From positions 1-64,000 of the forward strand of contig NZ_JAEMHK010000009.1 in NCBI RefSeq assembly GCF_016458235.1: 64,000 nt of DNA, given 5' to 3'. Every line of letters starts with the position of its first letter. The stretch's first letter is position 1. Below, piece after piece: positions 16,565 to 26,213 of this stretch. This stretch comes from Geomonas propionica. Lineage in GTDB: Bacteria > Desulfobacterota > Desulfuromonadia > Geobacterales > Geobacteraceae. The notes under the pieces were generated by a model. That model was not told where the DNA came from. It ran no database searches and worked only from the letters and a program-made list of their open reading frames with translations. The translations under genes were made by a program, and so were the position numbers.

Positions 16565-17797
16565 TTAACTGCGCAGGACGTCGAGGCTGGCAACGGCGCT
16601 GCGGGCGGGACAGGCGCCCTCGGCGCAACTGGTGAGGAACTTCAAAAGTACCAGCCCCGCTCCCAGGAGCCCCAGTATCAGGAGCACCACACCCTGCCAG
16701 CCGAACGAGGTCCAGAAGACGCCTCCGACGGTGCCGGAAACGCTGGAACCGAGATAGTAGAAAAAGAGATAGAGGGAGGCTGCCTGGGCCCGGGCAGTCT
16801 TGGCGCGGCTGCCGACCCAGCTGGAGGCGATGGTGTGGGCGCCGAAGAAACCGCAGGTGAAAATGGCGATCCCGGTGACGATGGTGCCCAGGTCCCGGCT
16901 CACGGTGAAGAGCGCCCCGACCACCATGGTGGCTATGGTGAGAAACAGCATCCGGCCGCGTCCGAAACGCTCGACCTGCACCCCGATCATGGAGGAGCTG
17001 AAGGAGCCCAGCATGTAGACCAGGAAGATCAGGCTCACCAGAGAGGCCGGGAGGTGGTACGGTGCACCCAGAAGCCTGAAGGTGATGTAGTTGTACAGCG
17101 TCACGAAGCTCCCCATGATCAGGAAGGAGATCCCGTACAGGCAGATGAGCCCCGGGTCCTGCAATTGCCGGTACAGGGAACTGAACAGGTAGCGCGCCAC
17201 GAAGGGGCGCTTCTTGAAGTTCTCGGAAGGGGGGAGGCTCTTGGCAAAATACAGGCTCAGCACGAAGCAGACCACACCGATGACGGCAAGGGCCGTGCGC
17301 CACGACGTCGCTTCCGCCATGGTGGCGGTGAAGATCCTGCCGGTCATGCCGCCGATGGCGTTGCCACTGATGTAGAGCCCGATGGCCGAGGTGAGTGAAG
17401 CCGGGGCGATCTCCTCGCTCAGATAGGCCAAAGCGACGGCCGGAAGGCCTGCCAGCGCGATCCCCTGTAGAAACCGCACCGCGACCAGCTGCTCCAGGCT
17501 GTGGGTCTGGGAAGTGAGGTAGGCCAGTATGGAGGTGGTCACTAGCGAAGCGACCATGACGGTCTTTCTTCCCAGAGTCTCGGAGATGGTGCCGGCGAAA
17601 AGCATGGAGATGGCGAGGGCGCAGGAGGTGACCGAAAGGGGGAGGCTCGCGAACATGGCGCTGACGCTGAACTCACGGGTGAAGACCGGCAACAGGGGCT
17701 GCACGTCGTACAGAGTGATAAAGGTGACAAAGCCCGCGAAGAAAAAGGCCCAGTTGATCTGCCGGTATCTTTTGGTGCCGCTCTTGATGGATCCCAT
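16565..17797 (-). CDS. MFS transporter (YnfM-like)
   Basis: The 410-residue inner-membrane protein has about 12 hydrophobic helices. It has the MFS signature after helix 2 (GTISETLGRKTVM, about 68-80) and a repeat of it in the second half (GVQVERFGRGRML). Sequence style resembles the YnfM/arabinose-efflux branch, so drug or metabolite export is likely; the substrate is unknown. It is divergent from a LysR gene 118 bases away, the usual arrangement of a regulator and its target. Confidence 0.85.
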   Translation of the reverse strand: MGSIKSGTKRYRQINWAFFFAGFVTFITLYDVQPLLPVFTREFSVSAMFASLPLSVTSCALAISMLFAGTISETLGRKTVMVASLVTTSILAYLTSQTHSLEQLVAVRFLQGIALAGLPAVALAYLSEEIAPASLTSAIGLYISGNAIGGMTGRIFTATMAEATSWRTALAVIGVVCFVLSLYFAKSLPPSENFKKRPFVARYLFSSLYRQLQDPGLICLYGISFLIMGSFVTLYNYITFRLLGAPYHLPASLVSLIFLVYMLGSFSSSMIGVQVERFGRGRMLFLTIATMVVGALFTVSRDLGTIVTGIAIFTCGFFGAHTIASSWVGSRAKTARAQAASLYLFFYYLGSSVSGTVGGVFWTSFGWQGVVLLILGLLGAGLVLLKFLTSCAEGACPARSAVASLDVLRS

Positions 17798-17835
17798 CGT
17801 AATTCTCCCCTGCTGTTACCCGCCCTTTTCGAAGC

Positions 17836-17893
17836 TACTATAATCGTTGCCGTGTCATAAGAAAAATATATAATGCTTATCGCTTCGATAGTA
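17836..17893. promoter_or_regulatory. Operator-like dyads between MFS and LysR genes
   Basis: ATAAG-N14-CTTAT (17857-17880) and an outer TACTAT...ATAGTA pair (17836-17893) lie in the AT-rich divergent promoter region. They fit LysR-type binding sites controlling both genes. No footprint is known. Confidence 0.5.
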
Positions 17894-17915
17894 TTTAATT
17901 ATGAAAGGAGGCGGC

Positions 17916-18821
17916 ATGGACATCAGGCAGTTGCGGTATTTTCTGGAGGTGGCGCGGCTCAACAACTTCACCAAGGCGGCGGAGTCGCTGCGTATAGCGC
18001 AGCCTGCCGTCAGCATGGCGGTGAAGAAGCTGGAGGAGGAACTGGACTTGGTCCTCTTCAGCCGCCAGGACAAGAAGGTCGCCCTCACCGCGGAGGGGGA
18101 GATCTTCCTGGCCCATGCCAAGCGCATCCTGGACGACCTGCGCGGCGCCGAGCTGGAGATGGCGGAGCTCAAGGGGCTCACCAGGGGAGAGGTGAGGATC
18201 GGCATCACCCCTATGATCAGCGCCTATTTCTTTCCGGACATCTTCCGCGATTTCAAGAGGGCCTATCCCCAGTTGAGCATCTCGGTGCTTGGCGAGGGTT
18301 CGGGGCGGATCCAGAAGATGATAGGGGAGGGAGAATTGGACATGGGAGTGGTGGCGGCCGGGGGAAGCGCAGTCTTTCCCGCCACCTTGGAGGTGCGCCG
18401 TTTCCTCCGCGAGGAGATCGTGGTCTGCGTGCCGCTGGACCATCCCTTCGCCGGCCGTCAGGCCGTCACGCTGGCCGAGTTCATCGGCGAGCCGCTGGTC
18501 TTTTACAAGGAGGGATATTACATCAGGGAATTCTTCCTGGAGGCGCTCAAGGGGATCGGCAGCGCGCCCCGGATCATCTTCGAGACCAACCTCTTCTCGC
18601 TGGTCAAATCGCTGGTCCGCAACGGGACCGGGATTTCGATCTTCCTAAAAATGGTGGTCACCGAGGACAACGACCTCGCCGCGGTTTCCTTCGATCCTCC
18701 GCTGCACCTCGATCTGCTCATCGCCTGGAAGAAGGACACCTACCTTTCCCTGGCCAATCGCGCCTTTGTCGACTTCCTGCTGGAACATGCCCCGGGGAAG
18801 CCTGGTGGCGGCCTTGGCTAG
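17916..18821 (+). CDS. LysR family transcriptional regulator
   Basis: The 301-residue protein has an N-terminal winged helix-turn-helix (about 1-60; MDIRQLRYFLEVARLNNFTK, AQPAVSMAVKKLEEEL) and a periplasmic-binding-like effector domain (about 90-295). It probably senses a small ligand and controls the divergent MFS exporter. AAAGGAGG sits 4 bases before ATG 17916; an in-frame ATG at 17901 overlaps this site and is less likely. It ends 8 bases from the converging chemosensory operon. Confidence 0.92.
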   Translation: MDIRQLRYFLEVARLNNFTKAAESLRIAQPAVSMAVKKLEEELDLVLFSRQDKKVALTAEGEIFLAHAKRILDDLRGAELEMAELKGLTRGEVRIGITPMISAYFFPDIFRDFKRAYPQLSISVLGEGSGRIQKMIGEGELDMGVVAAGGSAVFPATLEVRRFLREEIVVCVPLDHPFAGRQAVTLAEFIGEPLVFYKEGYYIREFFLEALKGIGSAPRIIFETNLFSLVKSLVRNGTGISIFLKMVVTEDNDLAAVSFDPPLHLDLLIAWKKDTYLSLANRAFVDFLLEHAPGKPGGGLG

Positions 18822-18828
18822 CCTGCCG

Positions 18829-19398
18829 TCAGATCGGAGCCAGCAGCTCCATCAGCTTGCCGGCTATCTTTTTTGGGGGGAGTACGTAATCGACGGCACC
18901 GGTCTGGGCGGCCGCCTTGGGCATGCCGTAAATGGTGGAGGATTGCTGATCCTGGGCAATGGTGATGCCCCCGATGTCATGGATGTGCTTGATCCCGTCC
19001 GCGCCGTCGCGCCCCATGCCGGTGAGCACGATGCCGATCAGCTTTCCCTTCAGGGGGCGGCTCAGCGAGAGCATGGTGACGTCCGCTGCCGGCTGCACGT
19101 AGTTGACGCGGGGCCCTTCGCAGAGGACCACCCTGTTGTTGCCGGTCAGCTGCAGGTGGAGCCCCCCCGGCGCCATGTAGACGTGGCCGCGTTTCAGGAA
19201 TTCGCCGTCCTCGGCCAGTTTCACCGGCATCGAGGCGGCTGCTCCCAGCCCCTGGGCGATGCGGTAATCCATCTGCGGGGTGATGTGCAGCACGATGAGA
19301 AAGGCGGCGTCCAGCGGCGGCAGTTCCTTGAACAGCGCCTTGAGCGTCAGCGGCCCCCCCGTGGAGACGCCTATGACCACCAGGTTCCTGCTAGTCAT
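18829..19398 (-). CDS. Stand-alone CheB-type methylesterase domain protein
   Basis: The 189-residue protein is a CheB catalytic domain without receiver. Ser12 (GVSTGG), His38 (VLHITPQ) and Asp131 (GMGRDGADG) match the catalytic triad of CheB. It would remove methyl groups from, or deamidate, chemoreceptor glutamates. It overlaps the receiver gene before it by 8 bases and is the last gene of the chemosensory operon. Because a full-length CheB is also encoded, this is a second methylesterase, perhaps constitutive or controlled by the separate receiver. Confidence 0.85.
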   Translation of the reverse strand: MTSRNLVVIGVSTGGPLTLKALFKELPPLDAAFLIVLHITPQMDYRIAQGLGAAASMPVKLAEDGEFLKRGHVYMAPGGLHLQLTGNNRVVLCEGPRVNYVQPAADVTMLSLSRPLKGKLIGIVLTGMGRDGADGIKHIHDIGGITIAQDQQSSTIYGMPKAAAQTGAVDYVLPPKKIAGKLMELLAPI

Positions 19399-19783
19399 GG
19401 TCGGCCGGCGCGTTCAGCAGGGTGAGGTAGTACTCGATGGAATCCAGCAACTCCTCCGGACCGAAGGGCTTGGTCATGTAGTCCGAAACGTATTCCTGGA
19501 GCCCCTCCATCTTCGAGTCGGGCTCGCCCATCCCGGTCAGCATGACGATGATGTTGCCCGGGTAGAGTCCGCGGTCCACGATCTCCCTGATGGTGTCCCA
19601 ACCATCCATCTCGGGCATCATGATGTCCATGAGGATGACCCCGCGGAATCCCCCCTGCAGCTGCTCCAGGCATTCGACGCCGCTGGCCGAGCTGGCCAAT
19701 TCGAGCTGCGCCGATTCGCAGATGATGTCCACCGACGCCCTGACGTACTCGTTGTCGTCTACGATCATTACCCGTCTGTTCAT
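19391..19783 (-). CDS. Single-domain response regulator (CheY-like)
   Basis: The 130-residue receiver has the acidic pair Asp9/Asp10, phospho-acceptor Asp53 (LMDIMMPEMDG), the TGMG switch threonine and the KPF lysine. There is no output domain. It overlaps both the hybrid kinase upstream (ATGA) and the methylesterase downstream. It may pair with the stand-alone methylesterase as a split CheB, or act as a phosphate shuttle for the kinases. Confidence 0.88.
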   Translation of the reverse strand: MNRRVMIVDDNEYVRASVDIICESAQLELASSASGVECLEQLQGGFRGVILMDIMMPEMDGWDTIREIVDRGLYPGNIIVMLTGMGEPDSKMEGLQEYVSDYMTKPFGPEELLDSIEYYLTLLNAPADHD

Positions 19784-21813
19784 GGTTGCGTTTCCTTATG
19801 TTCCGGCGCGGATGCGCCTTGATGTGCTTCGAAGAGCTGGGCCATGGTGCGGTGGTCCAGCGGCGGAGGGTCGTCCTGCGGCGCTTTCACCTGGTACAGC
19901 ATCTCGTTGATCCTGGCCATAAACTGCTCCAGGGTGAAGGGCTTGGCCAGGAAGATTGCCTCCTGGCGCAGGGGATCCTCCTGCGGCGCCAAGGCGTTGG
20001 TGTATCCGGAGATGTAGAGCACCGGCAGCGCGGGGTGACGCTCCTGCAGCTTCTCGTACAGTTCCGGGCCGGTCATCTCCGGCATGACCACGTCCGTCGC
20101 CAGTAGGTCGATAGTCTGTTCCTCCGCGTCCGCCAGCTCCAGCGCCCGCGACGGGGTCTCGGCAACCAGGACACGGTAGCCGAAGGAGGTGAGGAGGTCG
20201 GCGGCGACTTCGCGGATCATCTGGTTGTCCTCTACCAGCAGGATGGTCCGCTCGGCGTTGTCCAGCTCCGGCGGCGCGACGTCGGCCAAGGGGCGCATGA
20301 TCGGCTCCGCGGCACTCGCGCTGGCCGGGAGGTAGATCGCGAACCTGGTCCCTTGCCCCGGGCGGCTCCTGACGTCGATGCAGCCGCCGTGGTGCTTGAT
20401 GACGCCGTAGACGGTGGCGAGGCCCAGGCCGGTGCCGCGGCCGCTCTCCTTGGTGGTGAAGAAGGGCTCGTACATGTGCCTGAGCGTTTCGTCGCTCATG
20501 CCGCAGCCGTCATCGCTGAAGGCCAAAAGGATGTAATGGCCGGGTTTGGCGACCGGGTGCTGCCGGTGGAACTCTTCGTCCAGGATCAGGTGGCCGGTCT
20601 CGATGCAGATGGAACCGCTCCCCTCGATGGCGTCCTGTGCGTTCAGGACCAGGTTCAACAGCACCTGTTCCAGTTGGCCGCGGTCCGCCTGCACCTTGGT
20701 GGCGCCGGGGGAGAGCAGCAGGTCGATCTCGATGCTGTCCCTGACGGTGGCGCGCATGATCTCCTTGAAGGAGCCGATCACCTCGTTCAGGTCCAGCAGG
20801 TTCATGTGCAGCACCTGCTTGCGTCCGAAGGAGAGGAGCTTCTGGGTCAGGTCGCTCGCCTTGTGGGCGGCCGAGCTCATGGACTGGATCATGCGCGTCT
20901 GCGGGCTTCCTTCGGGAGAAACGCGCAGCAGCATGTCGGCGTAGACGATGATCGGGGTCAGCAGGTTGTTGAAATCGTGGGCGACCCCCGCGGCCAGCTG
21001 TCCCACCGCCTCGATCTTCTGGGTGTGGCGCAGCTGCTCTTCCAGCACGTGGCGCCCCTCGTCGGCCCGCACCCGGCTGATGGCGATGCCGGCCAGATGG
21101 GCCGCCGACTCCAGCAGGTGGAGATCCTCCTTCCCGGGTGCGCGCGGTTCACGGTGGTACACCGCCAGGGTACCCAGGAGGGTGCCGTTGCTGGCGAAGA
21201 CCGGCTCCGACCAGCAGGACCTGAGGCCGGCGTCCCGGGCCGGCTGGAAGTTGTGCCAGTAGGGGTGCGGTTCCAGGTCCTCGACCACCACGCGCTGGCG
21301 CAGGAAGGCGGCGGTGCCGCAGGAACCTTTCCCCTTGCCGATCTTCACCCCGTCCACCGCCTGGTTGTACTCCGCCGGGAGCGACGGCGCGCAGCCGTGG
21401 CGCAGCCTGGTCCCCGACTCGTCGACGAGGAGTATCGAGCAGAGCGACCCCGGCAGGCAATCCTCCACGAACTGCACCACGTCCACCAGCAGGTCATCGA
21501 GTGCCGCGTCGGTGGCGATCCGCTCCAGCGCCTTCAGCCGGCTGCGCTCCCGCTGCTCGGCAAGCGCCAGTTCCGACTGCTGCCCCTGGACGATCCGCTG
21601 CGCTTCCTCGAGGTGGTCCAGGTGGGAGAACAGGATGCGGGTCAGTATCACGATTACCACGCAGAGCACGAGGATCAGCACCGACTGCTGCAGCGGCTGG
21701 CCGGCCGTCATCCCGCTCTCACCCAGGGCGAAGATGCCGATTACCGCGGCTATCGTGATGGCCACCGTTATGCCGATGCGCTTTTTCAGCTCTGTAAGGG
21801 AGAAATGTCTCAT
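19780..21813 (-). CDS. Hybrid histidine kinase (GAF-HisKA-HATPase-REC)
   Basis: The 677-residue membrane protein has two hydrophobic helices (about 13-33 and 43-62). They are followed by a coiled coil, a GAF domain (about 95-250), HisKA with His279 in [10 protein letters not shown], HATPase (N, G1, G2 boxes to about 510) and a C-terminal receiver with Asp in [11 protein letters not shown]. The start overlaps the stop of the preceding kinase. It probably passes phosphate internally and then to the downstream receiver. The ligand of the GAF domain is unknown. Confidence 0.88.
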   Translation of the reverse strand: MRHFSLTELKKRIGITVAITIAAVIGIFALGESGMTAGQPLQQSVLILVLCVVIVILTRILFSHLDHLEEAQRIVQGQQSELALAEQRERSRLKALERIATDAALDDLLVDVVQFVEDCLPGSLCSILLVDESGTRLRHGCAPSLPAEYNQAVDGVKIGKGKGSCGTAAFLRQRVVVEDLEPHPYWHNFQPARDAGLRSCWSEPVFASNGTLLGTLAVYHREPRAPGKEDLHLLESAAHLAGIAISRVRADEGRHVLEEQLRHTQKIEAVGQLAAGVAHDFNNLLTPIIVYADMLLRVSPEGSPQTRMIQSMSSAAHKASDLTQKLLSFGRKQVLHMNLLDLNEVIGSFKEIMRATVRDSIEIDLLLSPGATKVQADRGQLEQVLLNLVLNAQDAIEGSGSICIETGHLILDEEFHRQHPVAKPGHYILLAFSDDGCGMSDETLRHMYEPFFTTKESGRGTGLGLATVYGVIKHHGGCIDVRSRPGQGTRFAIYLPASASAAEPIMRPLADVAPPELDNAERTILLVEDNQMIREVAADLLTSFGYRVLVAETPSRALELADAEEQTIDLLATDVVMPEMTGPELYEKLQERHPALPVLYISGYTNALAPQEDPLRQEAIFLAKPFTLEQFMARINEMLYQVKAPQDDPPPLDHRTMAQLFEAHQGASAPEHKETQP

Positions 21814-23606
21814 ATCTGATAGCTCTCGAGATAGTTTTCCTGCAACGGCTCGTCTTCGACGATCGCCGGTGACTCGTGTCCCACCTGTTTCAGGGTGAAG
21901 AACATGGTGGTGCCGTACCCGGCTCCCGGGCTGGCCGCCCAGAGTCTCCCCTCGTGGTTGGCCACGATCCTGCGGCAGATGGCGAGCCCAAGCCCCTGCG
22001 TGTTCAGGTCGTGCCGCGCCGTGTCCGCCTTGTAGAACTCGTCGAACACCTGGGTGAGCTGCTCGTGGTCCAGCCCGATGCCGTCGTCCTGGACGGACAC
22101 CTCGACCTCCGCCCCTTTCAACTCGGCGCTGATGATCACCTTTCCCTTTTGGGCGGCATAGCGCACAGCGTTACTGAGCAGGTTCTTGAACAAGAGCGTG
22201 AGCTGGTCGGCCGATCCCAGTACCTGGAGATCGGGACTGATCGCGTTGCAGCAGATCACGCCGCGCTCGGCGAGGGAGGAGGAAATCTCACCGAGCGCGC
22301 TCTCGGCCGCAGCGCACAGGCTCACCGGGATCAAACGGGGACGGCTCGAGGAGATACGCACCAGGTCGAAGGCCTTGCCCGCCAGCCCCTGGATCTGGTT
22401 CACGCACTGCTGGCAGATCTCCAGCATCCGCTCCACCCCCGGATCGCTCACCTTGGCGCGGATCATGGGGATCAGGGCGAAGAGCGGGGTGAGCGGCGTG
22501 TTCAGGTCGTGGTTCAGCTGCATCATCAGGGATTCGATCATGCGCGAGTGGTGCTTCTGGGCCTCGAGCCGGCGGCTCTCCTGCTCGACCGCCTTACGCT
22601 CGGTGATATCCAGGATCACGCCGACCAGCCCCTGGGCGGCGCCGCTGTCGTCCCGAACCGCAGCCTTGTGGAAAATCACGTCACGCACGCTGCCGTCGGC
22701 GTGGCCGACCTGGGACTCGTAGACCTGGATACCCGGCGATTCCATGATTTCCTGGTCCATGTCGTGGTACTTTTGCGCCAGTTCAGGCTCCCACAGGTCG
22801 TACACCGAGTGTCCCATCAGTTGTTCCCGGCTGAGCCCTACATACCCCTGGAAGGCCTTGTTGCACAGGTTGTAGCGCCCTTGCGCGTCCTTGGAGAAGA
22901 TCGGGCTCGGTATGGTATCCATGAGCTGCTGCTGGAAGTTCAGCTGTCTCTTGATCTCGTTCTCGGCGCGTTTGCGGTTCAGGCCCAGGATCACGGCGCA
23001 CAGTACGAATACGGCCGCCAGCGCACCATTGATGATGCCGATCTTCACGTTGATCCGGTCGTAGCGCGCCAGGTACTCGCTCTGCTTCACCCCCACGAAC
23101 AGGGCGCCGACGACCTTGCCGTTCAGGTCGCGGATCGGGTCGTAGGCGGTGAAGTACGGGGCACCGAGGATGTCGGCTTCGCCGCGGTAGCGGACCCCCT
23201 CCTTGAAGATGGCGTCGTAGGCGGCGCCGGCCAGTTTGGTCCCGAGGGCCCTGGTGCCGTCCTCCTTGAGCACGTTGGTGGCCACCCGGGTATCCCCCAT
23301 GAAGATGGTGGCCCTGCTCCCGGTGATACAGAAGATCTTGTCAGTGAGCTCGTTGGCGCCGTTCAGGACGTAGTAATCGCCCAGGATCATCCTGCCGTTG
23401 TCGATGTGGAAGTTCCTGCCGCGCCGGTTCATGAGCTCCCAGAACGCCATCATGCTGTTTTCCTGCTGCCGGTTGGCCTGGCGCACCGCCTCCTCATGGA
23501 TCTGGTCCAGCATGAGGTGGTTGCCGACCATCATCACCACGGCCACGGTCAGCGCGCTGATGAGGAGGGGAAGCGATATCTTGTCGCGTGCATTGGGGAA
23601 CTTCAC
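21810..23606 (-). CDS. Sensor histidine kinase with periplasmic Cache and PAS domains
   Basis: The 598-residue protein has a signal-anchor helix (about 10-30), an extracytoplasmic single-Cache region (about 35-175; YFTAYDPIRDLNGKVVGALFVG), a second helix (about 182-203) and a PAS domain (about 215-345). A DHp helix with His in QLNHDLNTPL and an HATPase domain (DDGIGLD, GLGLAICRR) follow. It senses a small periplasmic ligand. The GTG start at 23606 has GGGAGAA upstream. An earlier open stretch would overlap cheB, so this start is preferred. Confidence 0.85.
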   Translation of the reverse strand: MKFPNARDKISLPLLISALTVAVVMMVGNHLMLDQIHEEAVRQANRQQENSMMAFWELMNRRGRNFHIDNGRMILGDYYVLNGANELTDKIFCITGSRATIFMGDTRVATNVLKEDGTRALGTKLAGAAYDAIFKEGVRYRGEADILGAPYFTAYDPIRDLNGKVVGALFVGVKQSEYLARYDRINVKIGIINGALAAVFVLCAVILGLNRKRAENEIKRQLNFQQQLMDTIPSPIFSKDAQGRYNLCNKAFQGYVGLSREQLMGHSVYDLWEPELAQKYHDMDQEIMESPGIQVYESQVGHADGSVRDVIFHKAAVRDDSGAAQGLVGVILDITERKAVEQESRRLEAQKHHSRMIESLMMQLNHDLNTPLTPLFALIPMIRAKVSDPGVERMLEICQQCVNQIQGLAGKAFDLVRISSSRPRLIPVSLCAAAESALGEISSSLAERGVICCNAISPDLQVLGSADQLTLLFKNLLSNAVRYAAQKGKVIISAELKGAEVEVSVQDDGIGLDHEQLTQVFDEFYKADTARHDLNTQGLGLAICRRIVANHEGRLWAASPGAGYGTTMFFTLKQVGHESPAIVEDEPLQENYLESYQI

Positions 23607-23641
23607 GTGCTTCTCCCGGCGGTGAGCCTCTTTTTTCCGCT

Positions 23642-24730
23642 TTACACCCTGAAACTGCGCTTGCCGTGCGAGGCGAGCCACCCCAAAAGTCGTCCCGCCA
23701 TCTCGGAGAGCGGGACCACCTCGTCCACGCCCCCGTGCGCGATCGCCTCGCGCGGCATGCCGAACACTACGCAGCTCTCCTCGTCCTGGGCGAGAGTCCT
23801 GGCGCCGGCATTGTGCATCTCTAGCATCCCCGCCGCCCCGTCGTCCCCCATCCCGGTGAGGATGATGCCGAGGCTGTTGTCCGCCGCGCAGTTGGCGGCC
23901 GACCGGAACAGCACGTCGACCGAGGGGCGGTGGCGGGATACCGGCGGCCCGTCTCCCAGGGCGATGGTGTAGTTTGCGCCGCTACGGGAGAGCATCATGT
24001 GCCGGTTGCCGGGCGCGATGTAGGCGTGCCCCGGGAGCACCCGCTCCCCGTGCTCCGCTTCCTTGACCGCCAGGGCGCACAGGCTGTCCAGGCGCGCCGC
24101 GAAGGTCCGGGTGAAGGTCTCGGGCATGTGCTGGGTGACCAGTATCGCCGGGCAGTCGGCCGGGAGCGCGCTCAGGAGCACCTTGAGCGCCTCGGTGCCG
24201 CCGGTGGAGGACCCGACCGCCACCACCTTTTCCGTGGTGGAAAAATTCTGGTGGCGGCTGGGGAGCACCGCGTCCGCGGAGAGCTTCGCCTCCACCTGCA
24301 GCGGGGCCGCTTTGGCCGCACCCCGTCTTCTGAAGGCGCTATGGGCGCAGCGGATCTTCTCGGTGAGCTCCTGGGCGTATTCCAACAGACCGTTGCGGAT
24401 GTCGATCTTCGGCTTGGTGACGAAGTCGAAGGCGCCCAGTTCCAGCGCCTTCAGCGTCACGGTCGAACTTTTCTCGGTGAGCGAGGAGACCATCACCACC
24501 GGCATGGGGCGCAGCCTCATCAGCTTTTCCAGGAAAGCGAGCCCGTCCATCTTGGGCATCTCCACGTCGAGGGTGAGCACGTCCGGGTTCAGTTCCTTGA
24601 TGCGTTGCCGGGCCACCAGCGGGTCCGGTGCGGTTCCCACCACCTGGAGGTCGGGGGCCTTGTTGATGATCTCGGTCAACAGCGATCGGATCAGGGCCGA
24701 GTCGTCTATTATCAGCACCTTTATGGGCAT
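23642..24730 (-). CDS. cheB: Chemotaxis response regulator protein-glutamate methylesterase
   Basis: The 362-residue protein has a receiver domain (Asp55 in [14 protein letters not shown] lysine) and a C-terminal methylesterase with Ser175 (GSSTGG), a catalytic His in TQHMPETF and an Asp in GMGDDGAAG. Phosphorylated by CheA, it demethylates or deamidates chemoreceptors for adaptation. The start abuts the cheD stop. Confidence 0.95.
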   Translation of the reverse strand: MPIKVLIIDDSALIRSLLTEIINKAPDLQVVGTAPDPLVARQRIKELNPDVLTLDVEMPKMDGLAFLEKLMRLRPMPVVMVSSLTEKSSTVTLKALELGAFDFVTKPKIDIRNGLLEYAQELTEKIRCAHSAFRRRGAAKAAPLQVEAKLSADAVLPSRHQNFSTTEKVVAVGSSTGGTEALKVLLSALPADCPAILVTQHMPETFTRTFAARLDSLCALAVKEAEHGERVLPGHAYIAPGNRHMMLSRSGANYTIALGDGPPVSRHRPSVDVLFRSAANCAADNSLGIILTGMGDDGAAGMLEMHNAGARTLAQDEESCVVFGMPREAIAHGGVDEVVPLSEMAGRLLGWLASHGKRSFRV

Positions 24731-25315
24731 TCAGTGTCTTCCTGCGTGCAGGGCGCGAATCCTTTTGACCAGGGCGCGGCCGGTTTGGGGGAAGAACATC
24801 ACCTTCCTGGGGCAACGCTCCCCCAGGTCCGAGGCGATGATCGGTATTCCCTGTTTCTTCAAGTAATCGACGGCGAAGGCCGCGTTGTTGGCGCCGATGT
24901 CGGTGCTGCTTTGCATGACCCGGCCGGCGCCGAAGAGCTTGGCGACGAGGCGCTTGCGGCTGGCGCCCAAGAGCTCGAGCTGTTCCAGCAGCCGGCGCAT
25001 GGCGCAGGCCCCGTAGCGGGCGCAGCTTTGCGCGTTGTCGTCGCAGGCGCCCAAGCAGGGGGGGGCGCTCACCCCTTGCTGCAGTTCCGGTAGCATGAAG
25101 TGGTTCATCCCCCCGATGCCCAGTTCCAGATCGTACAGGCAGACCGAGACGCAGGAGCCGAGCACGGTGGTGATGGCCACGGCCTCATCGGTGGCGAAGA
25201 ACTCCCCCGCCACGATCTTGACCGCCACGATCTTGAACTCCGGATCGAAGTAGCTGAGCTTCCCGCGGTCGGGATGCCCCGGCCTTGTCGCTCCCGTTGT
25301 ACTCTTGTGCGGCAC
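24731..25315 (-). CDS. cheD: Chemoreceptor glutamine deamidase
   Basis: The 194-residue protein carries the CheD catalytic set Thr49, Cys55 and His72 in TTVLGSCVSVCLYD and GGMNHFMLPE. The Cys-His spacing of 17 is as in Thermotoga CheD. It deamidates glutamines on receptors. The GTG start at 25315 has GGAG upstream and follows the cheR stop by 2 bases. The C-terminal half (FGAGRVM, IGANNAAFAVDYL) is family-typical. Confidence 0.93.
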   Translation of the reverse strand: MPHKSTTGATRPGHPDRGKLSYFDPEFKIVAVKIVAGEFFATDEAVAITTVLGSCVSVCLYDLELGIGGMNHFMLPELQQGVSAPPCLGACDDNAQSCARYGACAMRRLLEQLELLGASRKRLVAKLFGAGRVMQSSTDIGANNAAFAVDYLKKQGIPIIASDLGERCPRKVMFFPQTGRALVKRIRALHAGRH

Positions 25316-25317
25316 CG

Positions 25318-26205
25318 TCAGCTCCTCAAGGCGTAGGTCGTGTTGCCGCAGACCCGGAACAGTTCCTGGGCGTGGTGCAGACTCTCGGAATGACCGACGA
25401 ACAACAGCCCGTCCGGGTGCAGCACCCGGGAAATCCGTTCCAGGATGGCGAGTTGGGTCGGCCGGTCGAAATAGATCATCACGTTGCGGCAGAAGACGAA
25501 GTCGAATTTCCCCCGCATGGGCCACTGCCCGTCCAAAAGGTTCAGCCTCTTGAAGGTCACCACGCGGCGCAGCTCCTCCTTCACCCTGATGAACCCCTCG
25601 TTGTTTCCTTCCCCCCTGAGGAAGAAGCGCTTCCGGTACGGTTCCGGGATCTTGGGCAACTGGTCCACCGGGTAGATTCCCTCGCTCCCCCTGCCGAGCA
25701 CGTTGGTGTCGATGTCGGTGGCCAGGATGCTGACCCCCGCCCCGGCCGGCAGCGCGTCCAGCGCCGTCATCGCTATGGAATACGGCTCTTCGCCGCTGGA
25801 GGAGGCGCAGCTCCAGATCGCCACCTGCCTCTGGTCCCGATGCTGGCGCAGGCGCTCGGAAAGGAGCCGAAAGTGGTGGGGCTCCCGGAAGAAGGAGGTC
25901 ATGTTGGTGGTCAGGGCGTTGATGAACGCCTCCAGCTCCTGGGGATCGCCGCTTTCCACCAGGTCCAGGTACTGTGCGAAGCTTTCCACCCCCGTGGCCC
26001 GCAGCCGGCGCGCCAGCCGGCTGTAGACCATGTCCATCTTGCCCGGGGCCAGCGAGATCCCCGCGTTGCGGTAGATGAAGCCGCGCACGCGGGCGAAGTC
26101 GTCAGCGGTGAAGCGGTACTGGAAGTTGTTCCAGGCCGGTTCTGCGGCGCCGAATGCCACGGCGCCTCCCCCCCCCGTCAGGGGGTGCGCCGGCTCTGCG
26201 CGCAT
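25318..26205 (-). CDS. cheR: Chemotaxis protein methyltransferase
   Basis: The 295-residue protein has the CheR N-terminal helical domain (about 20-85) and a SAM-binding catalytic domain (SCASSSGEEPYSIAM; FVFCRNVMIYFD). It methylates glutamates of the receptor encoded next to it. Starts at 26205 (ATG), 26208 (GTG) and 26229 (TTG) are all possible; the last would overlap the receptor gene. The receptor's C-terminal WKEF tail suggests tethering to CheR. Confidence 0.92.
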   Translation of the reverse strand: MRAEPAHPLTGGGGAVAFGAAEPAWNNFQYRFTADDFARVRGFIYRNAGISLAPGKMDMVYSRLARRLRATGVESFAQYLDLVESGDPQELEAFINALTTNMTSFFREPHHFRLLSERLRQHRDQRQVAIWSCASSSGEEPYSIAMTALDALPAGAGVSILATDIDTNVLGRGSEGIYPVDQLPKIPEPYRKRFFLRGEGNNEGFIRVKEELRRVVTFKRLNLLDGQWPMRGKFDFVFCRNVMIYFDRPTQLAILERISRVLHPDGLLFVGHSESLHHAQELFRVCGNTTYALRS

Positions 26206-26213
26206 CACGGTTT

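Noticed and set aside
21876-23972. Long plus-strand frame of 698 codons over the kinase and cheB genes
   Set aside because: Shadow of real minus-strand genes with clear kinase and methylesterase motifs; its own product has no recognisable fold.
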